The notes under the pieces: model-generated
Database searches by the model: none
Told to the model about the DNA's origin: nothing
What the model saw: the letters and a program-made list of their open reading frames with translations, nothing else
Assembly (NCBI GenBank): GCA_964474755.1
Contig: CAYYUG010000002.1
Location: 89,248-153,247, forward strand
From: GCA-2717185 sp964474755
GTDB lineage: Bacteria; Pseudomonadota; Alphaproteobacteria; UBA8366; GCA-2717185
DNA length: 64,000 nt
Direction of reading: 5' to 3'
Shown here: one piece after another, positions 1 through 8,947 of the stretch
How the letters are laid out: each line of letters begins with the position of its first letter
Numbering within the stretch: the stretch's first letter is position 1
Program-made: the position numbers and the translations under genes

Positions 1-1281
1 GAAAAACTGCACGCCTTCGTCAACGTCTATGCCGACGACGCACGCCTGGCGGCCGAGGCGGCGGAGAAGGCGCAACAGGCCGGGCACCGCGTTGGGCCGT
101 TGCATGGCATACCGATTGCTATGAAGGATATTGTGGATATAGAAGGGCGAGTTACGACCGGCGGCTCGCTGCCTTGGAGCGACCGCATCTCGCCGACTAC
201 TGCGACCTTGGTGGAGCGGTTGATGGCGTCAGGCATGATCGTCATTGGCAAAACCCATACGGTAGAATTCGCCATGGGCGGCTGGGGTACGAACCAGCAT
301 ATGGGGACGCCTTGGAACCCTTGGGACGCGGCGGTGCATCGTACGCCAGGCGGTTCTAGCGCGGGCTCCGGTGTCTCGGTGGCGGCGGGTATGGCACCTT
401 GTGCGATCGGCACGGATACGGGCGGATCAGTGCGGCTCCCAGCGGCTTGGTGCGGTCTTGTTGGTTTGAAAACTACGATCGGTCGGATTAGTACCCATGG
501 CGTTCTGCCTCTTGCTAGTACTTTGGATACGCCTGGGCCGATGTGCCGCACTGTTGAGGATGCGGCACTAATCTATAACGTCATGCAAGGACCGGACCCG
601 AAGGATCTGCACACAAAGGGTGTCGCCTTCGAGAACCCGCTGCCTGAAATGCGCCGGGGCGTCTCCGGGCTGCGCCTGGCGTGCATGGGTGAGCGAGAGC
701 GCGAGATCGTCGACACGGAAGTGTTGGCTGCCTACGATGCATCTTTGGAGACCCTGAAGGGGCAGGGCGCTGAGATCGTCGACGTGACCCTGCCGGGACG
801 CTTCACTGGGCTCGGCGCTATCACCGGCAAGATCATCGGTGCGGAGGGGTATCTTTTCGTCGGTGACCGGGTCGATGACATGTCCTTGCAGATCGACGAG
901 GACGTCCGCCCACGTATCTGGGTCGGCAAGGAGATGAGCGCCCGCGAGTATCTCGAAATTCTGCAGCAACGTGAAGAAATCAAACGCTCCTATGATGAGG
1001 CGCTGGCCGGCGTCGACGCCTATCTGACGCCGACCACGGATACACCGGCGATACCGCTGACCGAGGTCGACCAGGATGAAACCCCAGCGACCTTCACACG
1101 CGTCGTGAACCTGCTTGATAGGTGTGCTCTGTCGATCCCGAACGGCATGACAATTGGAGGACTGCCGACCTCGTTGCAAATCATGTGTGGTGCTTATGAT
1201 GAGGCGATGGCGCTGCGCATCGGATGGGCGTTCCAAGAGGTCACAGATTGGGTCAACCGTGTACCGAAGGGTTATAATTAA
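1..1281 (+). CDS. Amidase-signature family hydrolase (5' end cut by window)
   Basis: The reading frame is open from base 1, so the N-terminus lies outside the window; an internal ATG at 100 is not the real start. The protein belongs to the amidase-signature family (GatA/AtzF-like), which hydrolyses amides with a Ser-cisSer-Lys triad. LHGIPIAMKDIVD carries the catalytic Lys, GGSSAGSG is the glycine-serine-rich signature, and GTDTGGSVRLPAAWCG supplies the cis-Ser and nucleophilic Ser. The C-terminal part (PTTDTPAIPL, then NLLDRCALSIPNGM) is also typical. The substrate cannot be told from sequence. It is not an obvious GatA because no gatB or gatC lies nearby. A hairpin follows the stop codon, and the next gene converges on it. 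Confidence 0.93.
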   Translation, partial: EKLHAFVNVYADDARLAAEAAEKAQQAGHRVGPLHGIPIAMKDIVDIEGRVTTGGSLPWSDRISPTTATLVERLMASGMIVIGKTHTVEFAMGGWGTNQHMGTPWNPWDAAVHRTPGGSSAGSGVSVAAGMAPCAIGTDTGGSVRLPAAWCGLVGLKTTIGRISTHGVLPLASTLDTPGPMCRTVEDAALIYNVMQGPDPKDLHTKGVAFENPLPEMRRGVSGLRLACMGEREREIVDTEVLAAYDASLETLKGQGAEIVDVTLPGRFTGLGAITGKIIGAEGYLFVGDRVDDMSLQIDEDVRPRIWVGKEMSAREYLEILQQREEIKRSYDEALAGVDAYLTPTTDTPAIPLTEVDQDETPATFTRVVNLLDRCALSIPNGMTIGGLPTSLQIMCGAYDEAMALRIGWAFQEVTDWVNRVPKGYN

Positions 1282-1310
1282 TAGGAAATTTAGTCCTTTA
1301 GTTTTTAAAT

Positions 1311-1334
1311 AGCTGGTGACAGTCGTGACCAGCT
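1311..1334. terminator. Hairpin between convergent amidase and SDR genes
   Basis: Arms AGCTGGT (1311-1317) and ACCAGCT (1328-1334) pair perfectly, with two more pairs inside after a G-G mismatch and an AGTC loop. It sits between two converging genes, which fits a bidirectional terminator, but neither side has a clean T-run, so termination is inferred. Confidence 0.35.
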
Positions 1335-1395
1335 CTGCGTTAAGCCCGCACCTTTAGAGTAAATCTTAGGCGCTCTGGGTACATAGGGTGCGGCT

Positions 1396-2079
1396 TTATG
1401 CAGCTGTATTGCCTCCGTCTACAATCAGTTCCGTTCCTGTAACGAAAGACGCTTCGTCCGACGCCAAGAACATAACAGCATTGGCTATTTCTTCTGGCTG
1501 AGCAAAACGTCCGAGAGGAATACCGGCAAAGCGTTCAGCGCGAACAGACTCTGGTACTGCTTTATAACCCATCTCTGTCTCGACCGGACCCGGGTGTACC
1601 GAATTACAACGTATTCCACTCTTAGCATATTGAACTGCAACTGATTTACTTAGGAGCCGTACTGCCCCTTTTGAAGCTCCATAATGTGACGATATTGAAG
1701 CTCTGATACCTGCCGTTGAAGAAATATTTACGATTGAACCACCGCCGCTACGTTTCATTGGTTCCAATGCTGCCTTGCAACCGAGGAACACGCCTTTGCT
1801 GTTGACTTCCATGATAAGGTCCCAGTCGTCCTCACTAGTCTCGTGCATTGGCTTACGTTGGTAGACACCAGCGTTATTTACCAGGATATCCAGACGCCCA
1901 TGCTGTTCCATAAGAGAATTTACTGCAGTTTCCCAGTCGTTTTGTTTTGTTACGTCTAGTTTGATAAATTGGACGGAAAGGCCGGCGGCAATTAGTTTTT
2001 CTGCCAGTATTTCACCAGCTTCGACTTCGATGTCTGCAAGTCCAACGTGAGCCCCTTCAATAGCAAAACGGCGAACAAT
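1396..2079 (-). CDS. SDR-family oxidoreductase, N-terminus lost in assembly gap
   Basis: This is a classical short-chain dehydrogenase/reductase, an NAD(P)-dependent oxidoreductase of alcohols or ketones. Visible motifs are NNAGVY, the catalytic Ser region NISSTAG, YGASKGA with catalytic Tyr and Lys, and the C-terminal SFVTGTELIVDGG, close to 3-oxoacyl-ACP-reductase-like SDRs. The cofactor-binding TGxxxGIG segment and the start codon would fall inside the N-run at 2080-2179, so the first roughly 30 residues are missing from the data rather than from the gene. The gene is AT-richer than most of the window. It diverges from the flavin monooxygenase at 2279, so their promoter region may also be partly lost in the gap. 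Confidence 0.88.
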   Translation of the reverse strand: MVRRFAIEGAHVGLADIEVEAGEILAEKLIAAGLSVQFIKLDVTKQNDWETAVNSLMEQHGRLDILVNNAGVYQRKPMHETSEDDWDLIMEVNSKGVFLGCKAALEPMKRSGGGSIVNISSTAGIRASISSHYGASKGAVRLLSKSVAVQYAKSGIRCNSVHPGPVETEMGYKAVPESVRAERFAGIPLGRFAQPEEIANAVMFLASDEASFVTGTELIVDGGNTAA

Positions 2080-2179
2080 NNNNNNNNNNNNNNNNNNNNN
2101 NNNNNNNNNNNNNNNNNNNNNNNNNNNNNNNNNNNNNNNNNNNNNNNNNNNNNNNNNNNNNNNNNNNNNNNNNNNNNNN
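2080..2179. other. Assembly gap (100 N)
   Basis: Exactly 100 N, the usual placeholder for a gap of unknown size. The flanks do not share a repeat. Any translation across it is meaningless; it hides the start of the SDR gene. Confidence 0.98.
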
Positions 2180-2278
2180 TTAACTATTTTAACGCAGGTC
2201 ATTCTGGTATATTTAATCTTACGCTATATACAAGAAGTATGATTGGTTTTTGATAATTGATCAAGCGGAGCTGAAAGA

Positions 2279-4090
2279 ATGACTGGCCACGAGAAGGCGC
2301 TTAACCCGATAGATATTGCTAGGCATTGGTTGCAAAATTTTGAGGATGCACTCGTTATCCAAGATATGAGTGCCGTGGCGAAAATGTTTCTACTGGAAAG
2401 TTATTGGCGCGATTTAGTTGCTTTTACATGGCACATTAGCACCTTCAGTAGCCGAGAAGCGATAAATTCCGCAATGTGTGAATTTATTCCATCGTCGGAG
2501 CCTTGTAATTTTCGTCTTTCGGAGGACCGTACGTCACCTCACTGGGTGAACCGTGTAGGTGTCGATGCAATTGAAGCAATGTTCTGTTTTGAAACTCGGT
2601 CAGGAAAAGGCAGTGGTGTATTACGCCTTGTGCCAGAGCCAGGGAATGAAGGTAGCTTTTTAGCTTGGGTATTGTTGACTTCGTTGGATGAGATCAAAGG
2701 CCACGAAGAGCTAATTGGTAAACGTCGGCCCCGTGGTGATGAGTGGTCAGGCGGATTTGGTTCTGAAAATTGGCTGGATATTCGAACGCAGCATATGACT
2801 TATAAAAATAAAGAGCCGGCTGTGGTCGTGATTGGAGGTAGTCAATGTGGCCTTGGTATTGCTGCTTGTTTGAATGTCCTCGGTGTCGACACGTTAGTGA
2901 TTGATAAACATGAACGAGTAGGCGATGCATGGCGCAAAAGGTATCACAACCTTGTTCTTCATAACGAGGTTTTTGTCGACCATATGCCGTACATGCCATT
3001 CCCTCCAAATTATCCTGTCTACATTCCACGAGATAAGATAGCGAATTGGCTTGAGTTTTATGCTGATACTATGGAGCTTAATGTATGGACCTCCACAGAA
3101 TTTACAGGCGGTGATTATAACGAGGCAGAAGGTTTCTGGACGTTAAAAGTCCGCAAACCGGATGGCAGTGAACGGATACTGCGCCCGCGTCACGTTGTAT
3201 TTGCTACTGGAGTTAGTTCTATACCAGTCATGCCTGATCTGCCGGGACAAGATAGTTTTAAAGGCGACCTCTTGCATTCCAGCGCTTACATGTCAGGTGC
3301 AAATTGGAAAGGAGGAAAAGGTATAGTTCTTGGTACCGGCAACAGTGGCCATGACGTCGCTCACGACCTTTACGAGAGCGGTGTAGATACGACCATAGTT
3401 CAACGAAATTCGACACTTATCATCAGCTTAAAAGAAGCTCAGAGGATCTATGAGTTATACCAGCAGGGGCCTCCAATTGAAGAATGCGACCTCATTGCTA
3501 CAGCGTCGCCATATCCATTGCTGGTCAAGGGCTATCAGATTACAGCAGCAGCCTGTCAGGAGGCCGACGCGACGTTGTTAGAAGGGCTAAAGGCGCGCGG
3601 GTTCCGGCTCGATAATGGTGAACCTGATGATACTGGATACCAAATGAAATATCTGCGAAGGGGCGGTGGTTACTACTTCAATGTTGGTGCATCAGATTTG
3701 ATTGTAGACGGCAAAATTAACTTACTGCACCACCATGATATTGAGAGAGTAGTGTCCAACGGTTTACTTATGAAGGACGGTAAAATTGCTGAAGCCGATG
3801 TCATTGTTGCAGCGACTGGCTACAAGAACCAGCAGGATGTGGTACGACATTTTATGGGTGATAAGATTGCAGAACGTATCGGTCAGGTCTGGGGTTTTGA
3901 TCAGACAGGTGAACTTCGCAATATGTGGTGCCGCACACCACAACCCGGCCTATGGTTTGCCGGTGGTGGCTTGCCACATGTTCGCATTTTTTCTAAGTAC
4001 CTTGCCCAACAAATTAAAGCATGTGAAGTAGGGCTCATCGACCCTTGTTTGGAGGGTAATATCGCACCGCCGATGGATTTAGTGGCCTAA
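2279..4090 (+). CDS. SnoaL-like domain fused to flavin-containing monooxygenase
   Basis: A 603-residue flavoprotein. Residues about 1-170 resemble an NTF2/SnoaL-like cone (IDIARHWLQNFEDAL at the start). From about 180 follows an FMO/YUCCA-like domain with the FAD dinucleotide motif GGSQCG (186-191), the GDAWRKRYHNLVLHN segment, and a second nucleotide site GTGNSGHDVAHDL for NADPH. The likely role is NADPH- and O2-dependent oxygenation of a small organic substrate in the cytoplasm; the substrate is unknown. A GGAG ribosome site precedes the ATG. Base composition is clearly AT-richer than the genes after 5 kb, shared with the neighbouring SDR and the hypothetical gene, hinting at a transferred block. 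Confidence 0.9.
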   Translation: MTGHEKALNPIDIARHWLQNFEDALVIQDMSAVAKMFLLESYWRDLVAFTWHISTFSSREAINSAMCEFIPSSEPCNFRLSEDRTSPHWVNRVGVDAIEAMFCFETRSGKGSGVLRLVPEPGNEGSFLAWVLLTSLDEIKGHEELIGKRRPRGDEWSGGFGSENWLDIRTQHMTYKNKEPAVVVIGGSQCGLGIAACLNVLGVDTLVIDKHERVGDAWRKRYHNLVLHNEVFVDHMPYMPFPPNYPVYIPRDKIANWLEFYADTMELNVWTSTEFTGGDYNEAEGFWTLKVRKPDGSERILRPRHVVFATGVSSIPVMPDLPGQDSFKGDLLHSSAYMSGANWKGGKGIVLGTGNSGHDVAHDLYESGVDTTIVQRNSTLIISLKEAQRIYELYQQGPPIEECDLIATASPYPLLVKGYQITAAACQEADATLLEGLKARGFRLDNGEPDDTGYQMKYLRRGGGYYFNVGASDLIVDGKINLLHHHDIERVVSNGLLMKDGKIAEADVIVAATGYKNQQDVVRHFMGDKIAERIGQVWGFDQTGELRNMWCRTPQPGLWFAGGGLPHVRIFSKYLAQQIKACEVGLIDPCLEGNIAPPMDLVA

Positions 4091-4131
4091 ATAAATAAAA
4101 TTAAATATACATAGAATTATCAACTTTTAAA

Positions 4132-4656
4132 TTAACTTTTCTTTGCCATATTTAGCTCATCAAATTCGTTTGAGATGCCACCTTCCATATTTAGTAGATT
4201 TCCAAAAACCTGAATTTCAAACCATTCTATGAATTCTTTATCTCTCCCTTGTTTCCAAAAATTCCAAGTTGGAATTCCCATTTTAGTTTCCATGATGCCT
4301 GATTTAATAAGATGTATTCTCATATTTAAATGACTTTCATCTATCATATTATTTTTAAATTGATCATAGCTATCAAAAAGATCTACTAAACAAGTTTGAA
4401 TCCATAAAGTCATACGCCAATATTCGTGGTTCTCGAAGTCTTCTTCTCTCCAATTTCTACTTAGGAATTTTGCAAAATTTTCATTATGGGATGATTCAAA
4501 GTAGCGTCTGTATAATCTCTCATTCAATTTATATCCAAAATCTAATTTCATCATAATACGGTTTTGGTGTAATTGAATTCCTAAATAAATCACGGAACCC
4601 ACCATGGCAAAACTGCTGATTATTTGTGCGGTGTCTACTGCAATAGAAAAATCCAT
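4132..4656 (-). CDS. Hypothetical protein with N-terminal membrane anchor
   Basis: A 174-residue protein that I do not recognise by family name. Residues about 8-27 (AQIISSFAMVGSVIYLGIQL) form a single hydrophobic segment, followed by a basic stretch and a long, charged and aromatic-rich soluble part (repeated W, F and Y, for example NWREEDFENHEYWRM). This suggests an inner-membrane protein with a cytoplasmic helical domain. Proteins of this look (one helix with YLGIQL/HQN after it) are common unannotated genes in marine proteobacteria. The gene is very AT-rich, stands alone, and converges with the monooxygenase upstream. Confidence 0.7.
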   Translation of the reverse strand: MDFSIAVDTAQIISSFAMVGSVIYLGIQLHQNRIMMKLDFGYKLNERLYRRYFESSHNENFAKFLSRNWREEDFENHEYWRMTLWIQTCLVDLFDSYDQFKNNMIDESHLNMRIHLIKSGIMETKMGIPTWNFWKQGRDKEFIEWFEIQVFGNLLNMEGGISNEFDELNMAKKS

Positions 4657-4757
4657 TTTAGTATTCCTTATAATTAAATACTCATAAGTTTCAGTCAGTC
4701 GGTAGTTTAAATGCTAAATCTGGCCACCGAATTTTATAAAAGTATTAAACATTTTAA

Positions 4758-5633
4758 TCAGCGGATTGGCCAAGCCTCGCGGAATTTACGAAGTGCATCG
4801 ACATGTTGGTCATTTGAAGTTATTCCGGAAGCCATGGTTCGAAAGGTTAAATGTGTAGCGCCCATTGCCTTCCATTGTTCCGCCTCTGCTGCCCAAGCCT
4901 GAGAACCTCGTTCCCCTGCCAATACGGTTGCGTCAATTCCTAGGGTATTGGGATCGCGCCCAGCTTCACGTGCTGCGTCACGAAAATATTCAAAGTGCTC
5001 TTCCGCCTCTGGGCCTGGCGGGACACGTGGATTGGCAAACCATCCGTCTGCTATTCTGCCCGCACGTTTAATTGCAGGTTCGACGAAGGCCCCTATCCAG
5101 ACAGGTATGGGGCGCTGTACCGGTAAAGGATTGATACCGGCATCGACTATTGTATGAAACTTACCTTCAAAATTGACCAATTCGTTTGTCCAAAGCTTTC
5201 GCATTACCTCAATCTGCTCGACGACGCGTTGGGCGCGATTACGAAAGTTCTCTCCGAGTACTTCGAATTCCATCTCGTTCCAGCCGATGCCAACACCGAG
5301 CCGTAGGCGGCCACCGCTTAGTAGGTCGAGTTCGGCGCATTGCTTTGCAACCAGCGCCGTTTGCCGCTGTGGTAGGATTAAGATCGCCGTGGCAAGCTCG
5401 ATGTTCTTTGTCAGTGCGGCGACATAGGCGTAAAAGATTAACGGTTCATGGAAGGCGTTTTCGCGCGTGTAAAAGGCACGCCAATCGTCTGCTACTGCTT
5501 TGCCCGACTGGATCACATGGTCGATCAAGGTTAGATGTTCGTATCCCATATCCTCCGCTGCCTGCACAAAATCGCGGATGGCGATAGGATCGTTACCGAT
5601 CTCCGTAGTGTGAATGGAAACGCCGACTTGCAT
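4758..5633 (-). CDS. Luciferase-like (LLM) monooxygenase, F420/flavin-dependent type
   Basis: A 291-residue TIM-barrel oxidoreductase of the bacterial luciferase superfamily. Typical segments are AAEDMGYEHLTLIDHV near the N-terminus, ELDLLSGGRLRLGVGIGW, the long insertion ending PLPVQRPIPVWIGAF, and AIKRAGRIADGWF. These enzymes use F420 or reduced FMN; the sequence resembles the F420-type TIGR03619-like subgroup, but cofactor identity is not decidable here. A GGAG site lies before the ATG. It diverges from the SDR at 5702 across a 68-base promoter region, suggesting co-regulation. It is one of four LLM genes in the window. Confidence 0.9.
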   Translation of the reverse strand: MQVGVSIHTTEIGNDPIAIRDFVQAAEDMGYEHLTLIDHVIQSGKAVADDWRAFYTRENAFHEPLIFYAYVAALTKNIELATAILILPQRQTALVAKQCAELDLLSGGRLRLGVGIGWNEMEFEVLGENFRNRAQRVVEQIEVMRKLWTNELVNFEGKFHTIVDAGINPLPVQRPIPVWIGAFVEPAIKRAGRIADGWFANPRVPPGPEAEEHFEYFRDAAREAGRDPNTLGIDATVLAGERGSQAWAAEAEQWKAMGATHLTFRTMASGITSNDQHVDALRKFREAWPIR

Positions 5634-5701
5634 GACTTGTCTCCTACTGCCCCGTATTCTTGGAACCGGGACATTAAACCGAACGGTAGGGGAGAGGAAA
5701 T

Positions 5702-6457
5702 ATGGGAATTCTGCTTGAAGGCCATATCGCGGTAATTACGGGTGCGGGGTCGGGTATCGGCCGAGCCATCGTCAAGGGCTTTGCCGCAGAAGGTGCTAAA
5801 GTCATGGCTGCCGACATCAACGAAGCTGGTGCCGCGGAAACTGCGGCGATGATTACTGACGCCGGTGGGACGGCACTGAGTAGTGCGCTTGATGTCACCG
5901 ACCGGGCGTCTTGCGCTGCACTGGCGGATAAGGTGTCGAGCGGCTTTGGTCAGGTGTCGCTGCTGGTCAACAATGCCGGCATCGTTCGCCGCGCACCTAT
6001 CTCAGCTCAGGGTGCTGATAAGGATTGGGACGATATCATGAGCGTCAATGCGACGGGGGTATATAATGTCACCAAGGCGTTTTTGGATCCACTTCGCCAG
6101 AAGAAGGGTCGAATCGTCAATATTGGCTCGATCCAGTCCTTCGTGCATACAGGAAATGCGGCTGCTTATACCGTTGCGAAGCATGGGGTGCTTGGGTTTA
6201 CCCGGGCGCTTGCCGCGGAACTAGGTCCTGATGGGATCCGCGTCAACGCTATCGGTCCTGGACTGATCCGGACGCCGCTCAACGCTGAGAACCGGGCTAA
6301 CACGGATATGGAATCGCGTTTCGTTGCCCAGACACCATTGCGTCGTGCCGGCGAAGCGGAGGATATCGCGGGACCGGCAATCTTTTTGGCCTCAGATATG
6401 TCTGACTTTGTCACCGGCGCGTACGTGCCCGTCGATGGCGGGTATCTGACCCTATAA
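5702..6457 (+). CDS. SDR-family NAD(P)-dependent oxidoreductase
   Basis: A complete 251-residue classical SDR. The Rossmann motif TGAGSGIG is at 13-20, NNAG at 90-93, an Asn of the active-site tetrad near 115, catalytic Ser at 143, Tyr156 and Lys160 (YTVAK), and the C-terminal DFVTGAYVPVDGG. It should interconvert an alcohol and a ketone with NAD(P)H. A GGGGAGAGG ribosome site precedes the ATG. It diverges from the LLM gene and converges with the TauD dioxygenase, so a shared degradation role is possible but unproven. Confidence 0.93.
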   Translation: MGILLEGHIAVITGAGSGIGRAIVKGFAAEGAKVMAADINEAGAAETAAMITDAGGTALSSALDVTDRASCAALADKVSSGFGQVSLLVNNAGIVRRAPISAQGADKDWDDIMSVNATGVYNVTKAFLDPLRQKKGRIVNIGSIQSFVHTGNAAAYTVAKHGVLGFTRALAAELGPDGIRVNAIGPGLIRTPLNAENRANTDMESRFVAQTPLRRAGEAEDIAGPAIFLASDMSDFVTGAYVPVDGGYLTL

Positions 6458-6491
6458 TTTTGAATGGCGTTCTCTAGATTGTCACGTCGGC

Positions 6492-7352
6492 TCAAGCCGC
6501 GATGAATTCCGTCGTGCAGCGACGCAGTTCTCGGAGCTTCGAGAGGTCGTAAGGTCGGCCGCGATGGAGGGTACAGCGGTTGTCCCACATCACGACATCA
6601 TTATTCCGCCAGACATGGTGGTACACGAACTCTCTTTGAGTTGCGTGCTCCAACAAATCAAGTAGTAACATCCGGGCCTCGGCCGTGGGCATGTTGCGGA
6701 TCTCACGAGTGTGAACGCCGATGAAGAGCGTCTTGCGGTTGGATTCGGGAACCGTATCAACAATTGGCCATTCGACAGGTGGTAGCTTCGCCATTCCTTC
6801 CGCTGTGAAATCACCGCCACCTAGCATGTTACGCGAGTGAAAGGCCCAATGTTCGGCCACCAGGTTCTCGATCCGCATCTTCATATTCTCAGACAACGCG
6901 TCGTAGGCGGCACGCTGATCAGCGAATTCGGTCTCTCCCCCCTCTGCCGGTAAATCGATGCCACATAGAACTGAATATTGCGCCCTTGGGCGTCTGAAGG
7001 AGCTGTCGCTGTGCCATAGCTGATTGGCGAGTAGCGAAACGTTACGGGCGTTGCCCGCCTCCAGGATATTGCCGTCGGTGTCAATATTCGCGAGATCGAT
7101 GACATCCGTGTTTTTAAGCCTACGCTTCCGTTTTGCGGCAATTACTAGTCCAGCATCGATAGGGCCAAAGGATTTCGTAAATGTGGCGTGCTCGTCATCC
7201 GATAGGTCTTGGTCGTGGAATACCAAAACAGGGTAGCGAGCTAGAACCGACTGCAGTTCAGCCAATGCTTCCTTGTCCAGGGGTTTGCGAAGGTCGATGC
7301 CGCTGACTTCGATCGCCAAGTCGGCATGCAATGGGTTGAGTTTCAGTGACAT
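6492..7352 (-). CDS. TauD/TfdA-family 2-oxoglutarate-dependent dioxygenase
   Basis: A 286-residue non-haem Fe(II)/2-oxoglutarate dioxygenase. The facial triad is visible as His114-x-Asp116 in LWHSDSSF and distal His263 in NRCTLHRG; Arg277/278 in the ELRRCT segment would hold the 2-oxoglutarate carboxylate. The family hydroxylates substrates such as taurine, 2,4-D or small carboxylates, releasing succinate and CO2. The overall layout (LPAEGGETEFADQRAAYD) is closer to TfdA-like members than to TauD proper. A GGAG site precedes the ATG. A clear paralogue lies at 21197-22084. Confidence 0.92.
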   Translation of the reverse strand: MSLKLNPLHADLAIEVSGIDLRKPLDKEALAELQSVLARYPVLVFHDQDLSDDEHATFTKSFGPIDAGLVIAAKRKRRLKNTDVIDLANIDTDGNILEAGNARNVSLLANQLWHSDSSFRRPRAQYSVLCGIDLPAEGGETEFADQRAAYDALSENMKMRIENLVAEHWAFHSRNMLGGGDFTAEGMAKLPPVEWPIVDTVPESNRKTLFIGVHTREIRNMPTAEARMLLLDLLEHATQREFVYHHVWRNNDVVMWDNRCTLHRGRPYDLSKLRELRRCTTEFIAA

Positions 7353-7443
7353 GCTGGCGCTCCACTGTTCGGCAGGTAAAATACCCTAAATCTGAGACTT
7401 ACCATTAGTGGCCTAACCGACCAAGGTCAGTCATACAGAGAAT

Positions 7444-8808
7444 TTATAGTTGACCAGAAGAAATAGCCTGCGCCATCAGTATCTCGTATTGAGGGTTGTC
7501 GTAACGGCTAAGTAAAAACGCTGGCGCGTAGTCGGGCAGCGATTTACCAGTCACATGTGCAGCAAGTAAGTCGCCGCCGGACATTGCAGTCATGATGCCA
7601 AAGCCTGAGAAGGCGCTGCAGATAAAGGCGCCTTCGAGTGGCAATGGGCCAACGAGTGGACGGTTCTCCGGTGTCTTGGCGTAGTAACCGCCATCGACAT
7701 AGGGTCGTGGCATCTGCTCGAAATATTCTGCAAGGCGAGGGATTACCATCGACATGCCGCGGATGGTTATCTCTGGATAGTTTGGGTCATAAGGAACTGG
7801 CAGCACAAGGTCGGGTGTACCGCCTTCATATGTCCAGTAGAGCAGTACCGTGTCACCGGCACCGTCCGGCCGGCCATGCACTCCGGCCACGAAATTCTCG
7901 AGCAGTGCCTCTGTTTCCGACGATCCGGCTAAGGCCTCGCGCTCCTCTAGTGACCAGGGCAGGGCTACTTCATCGTTCCAGATTACTAGTGGAGCATCGC
8001 GAGGCACTGCGTGGCGATGATCGTTGAACGAAATTTTGACATGTCCTTCTAATTTTATGGGGAGATCTAAACCGCAAAGTTGCCCGACCGTTGGCGTCAA
8101 AGGTCCGGCTGCATTAATGAAAATAGGTGTTGCAAGCTCGGTTTTGCCCTTGCCCGTTTCAACAGTCACGCCCTTGATGCGCCCCCCGGTTGTGTCGACA
8201 GCCGTCAATTTGCCGCGCATTAATTTGACACCAGCTTCCCGCGCCTGAGCCAGCATTGTCATGCCAAGTTGTTGGGCGCTTAGCCAGCCGCAGCGCCGAG
8301 CGTGGGCCACGGTCGTGGTAGTGTCCGACAGGTAGGGAAACAATTGCATTATCAAATCCGGTTCGTCGAATAGGTCGACACCGTCCGGCAGGTTCTCGAA
8401 GCCGTGCGCCGGGGCAGGTACGTAATTAGCTATTGTCTGTTTATGAACTCGTAGATCGCCGGCTCCGAGTGAGGTTGTTTCCCGAGCGGCATCAATCAGC
8501 GCGGCGCTGTTCTCAGCCGTCGCGAATAAATAGCCGCGCCGGTTCATGAGAAACGCGTTGTCAGTTTCGCGTGCCAGTCGCTCCAAGAGGTCGATGCTGT
8601 GGTTGGCGAAAGCGACCATCGCGTCGCCGGGACCGGGCCACCAGTTGCGATAGCACTCAGTCGACTTGTCGCTGGTGAGCGTCAACGGCGGCCGCTCGTC
8701 GACCAGCACGATACCTTTGACGTCGTTGCGGACAGCGAGGTGAAAGGCAGCAGAAACACCGGCAATTCCGGCGCCGCATATTACTATGTTAGCGGTCTCT
8801 TGGCTCAT
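7444..8808 (-). CDS. DadA/sarcosine-oxidase-like FAD-dependent oxidoreductase
   Basis: The open frame runs to 9033, but homology begins at the ATG ending at 8808, giving 454 residues. The N-terminus IVICGAGIAGVSAAFHL is the FAD-binding Rossmann motif of the DAO family (D-amino-acid dehydrogenase, sarcosine or dimethylglycine oxidase). A central substrate domain and the C-terminal GAFICSAFSGFGIMTAMSGG second FAD contact also fit. It probably oxidises an amine or amino acid C-N bond. It lies between the TauD gene (same strand, 91 bases downstream) and a divergent alcohol dehydrogenase. The STECYRNWWPG segment is characteristic of a subgroup I cannot name further. Confidence 0.88.
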   Translation of the reverse strand: MSQETANIVICGAGIAGVSAAFHLAVRNDVKGIVLVDERPPLTLTSDKSTECYRNWWPGPGDAMVAFANHSIDLLERLARETDNAFLMNRRGYLFATAENSAALIDAARETTSLGAGDLRVHKQTIANYVPAPAHGFENLPDGVDLFDEPDLIMQLFPYLSDTTTTVAHARRCGWLSAQQLGMTMLAQAREAGVKLMRGKLTAVDTTGGRIKGVTVETGKGKTELATPIFINAAGPLTPTVGQLCGLDLPIKLEGHVKISFNDHRHAVPRDAPLVIWNDEVALPWSLEEREALAGSSETEALLENFVAGVHGRPDGAGDTVLLYWTYEGGTPDLVLPVPYDPNYPEITIRGMSMVIPRLAEYFEQMPRPYVDGGYYAKTPENRPLVGPLPLEGAFICSAFSGFGIMTAMSGGDLLAAHVTGKSLPDYAPAFLLSRYDNPQYEILMAQAISSGQL

Positions 8809-8947
8809 TGCGCGCAAGTAACATAGATCGTCCACAATGGGTGAAGTATTTCGCCATGACGGGTGTTTCGCTTGATCGTTGTGGGGCGTTATAGTCGTGA
8901 ATAACACAAACGGCGCACAGCGCCGGATCATCAGGGAGCTATGGATA

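Noticed and set aside
2047..2253. Plus-strand frame across the first N-run
   Set aside because: Most of it is N; the visible part is antisense to the SDR gene.
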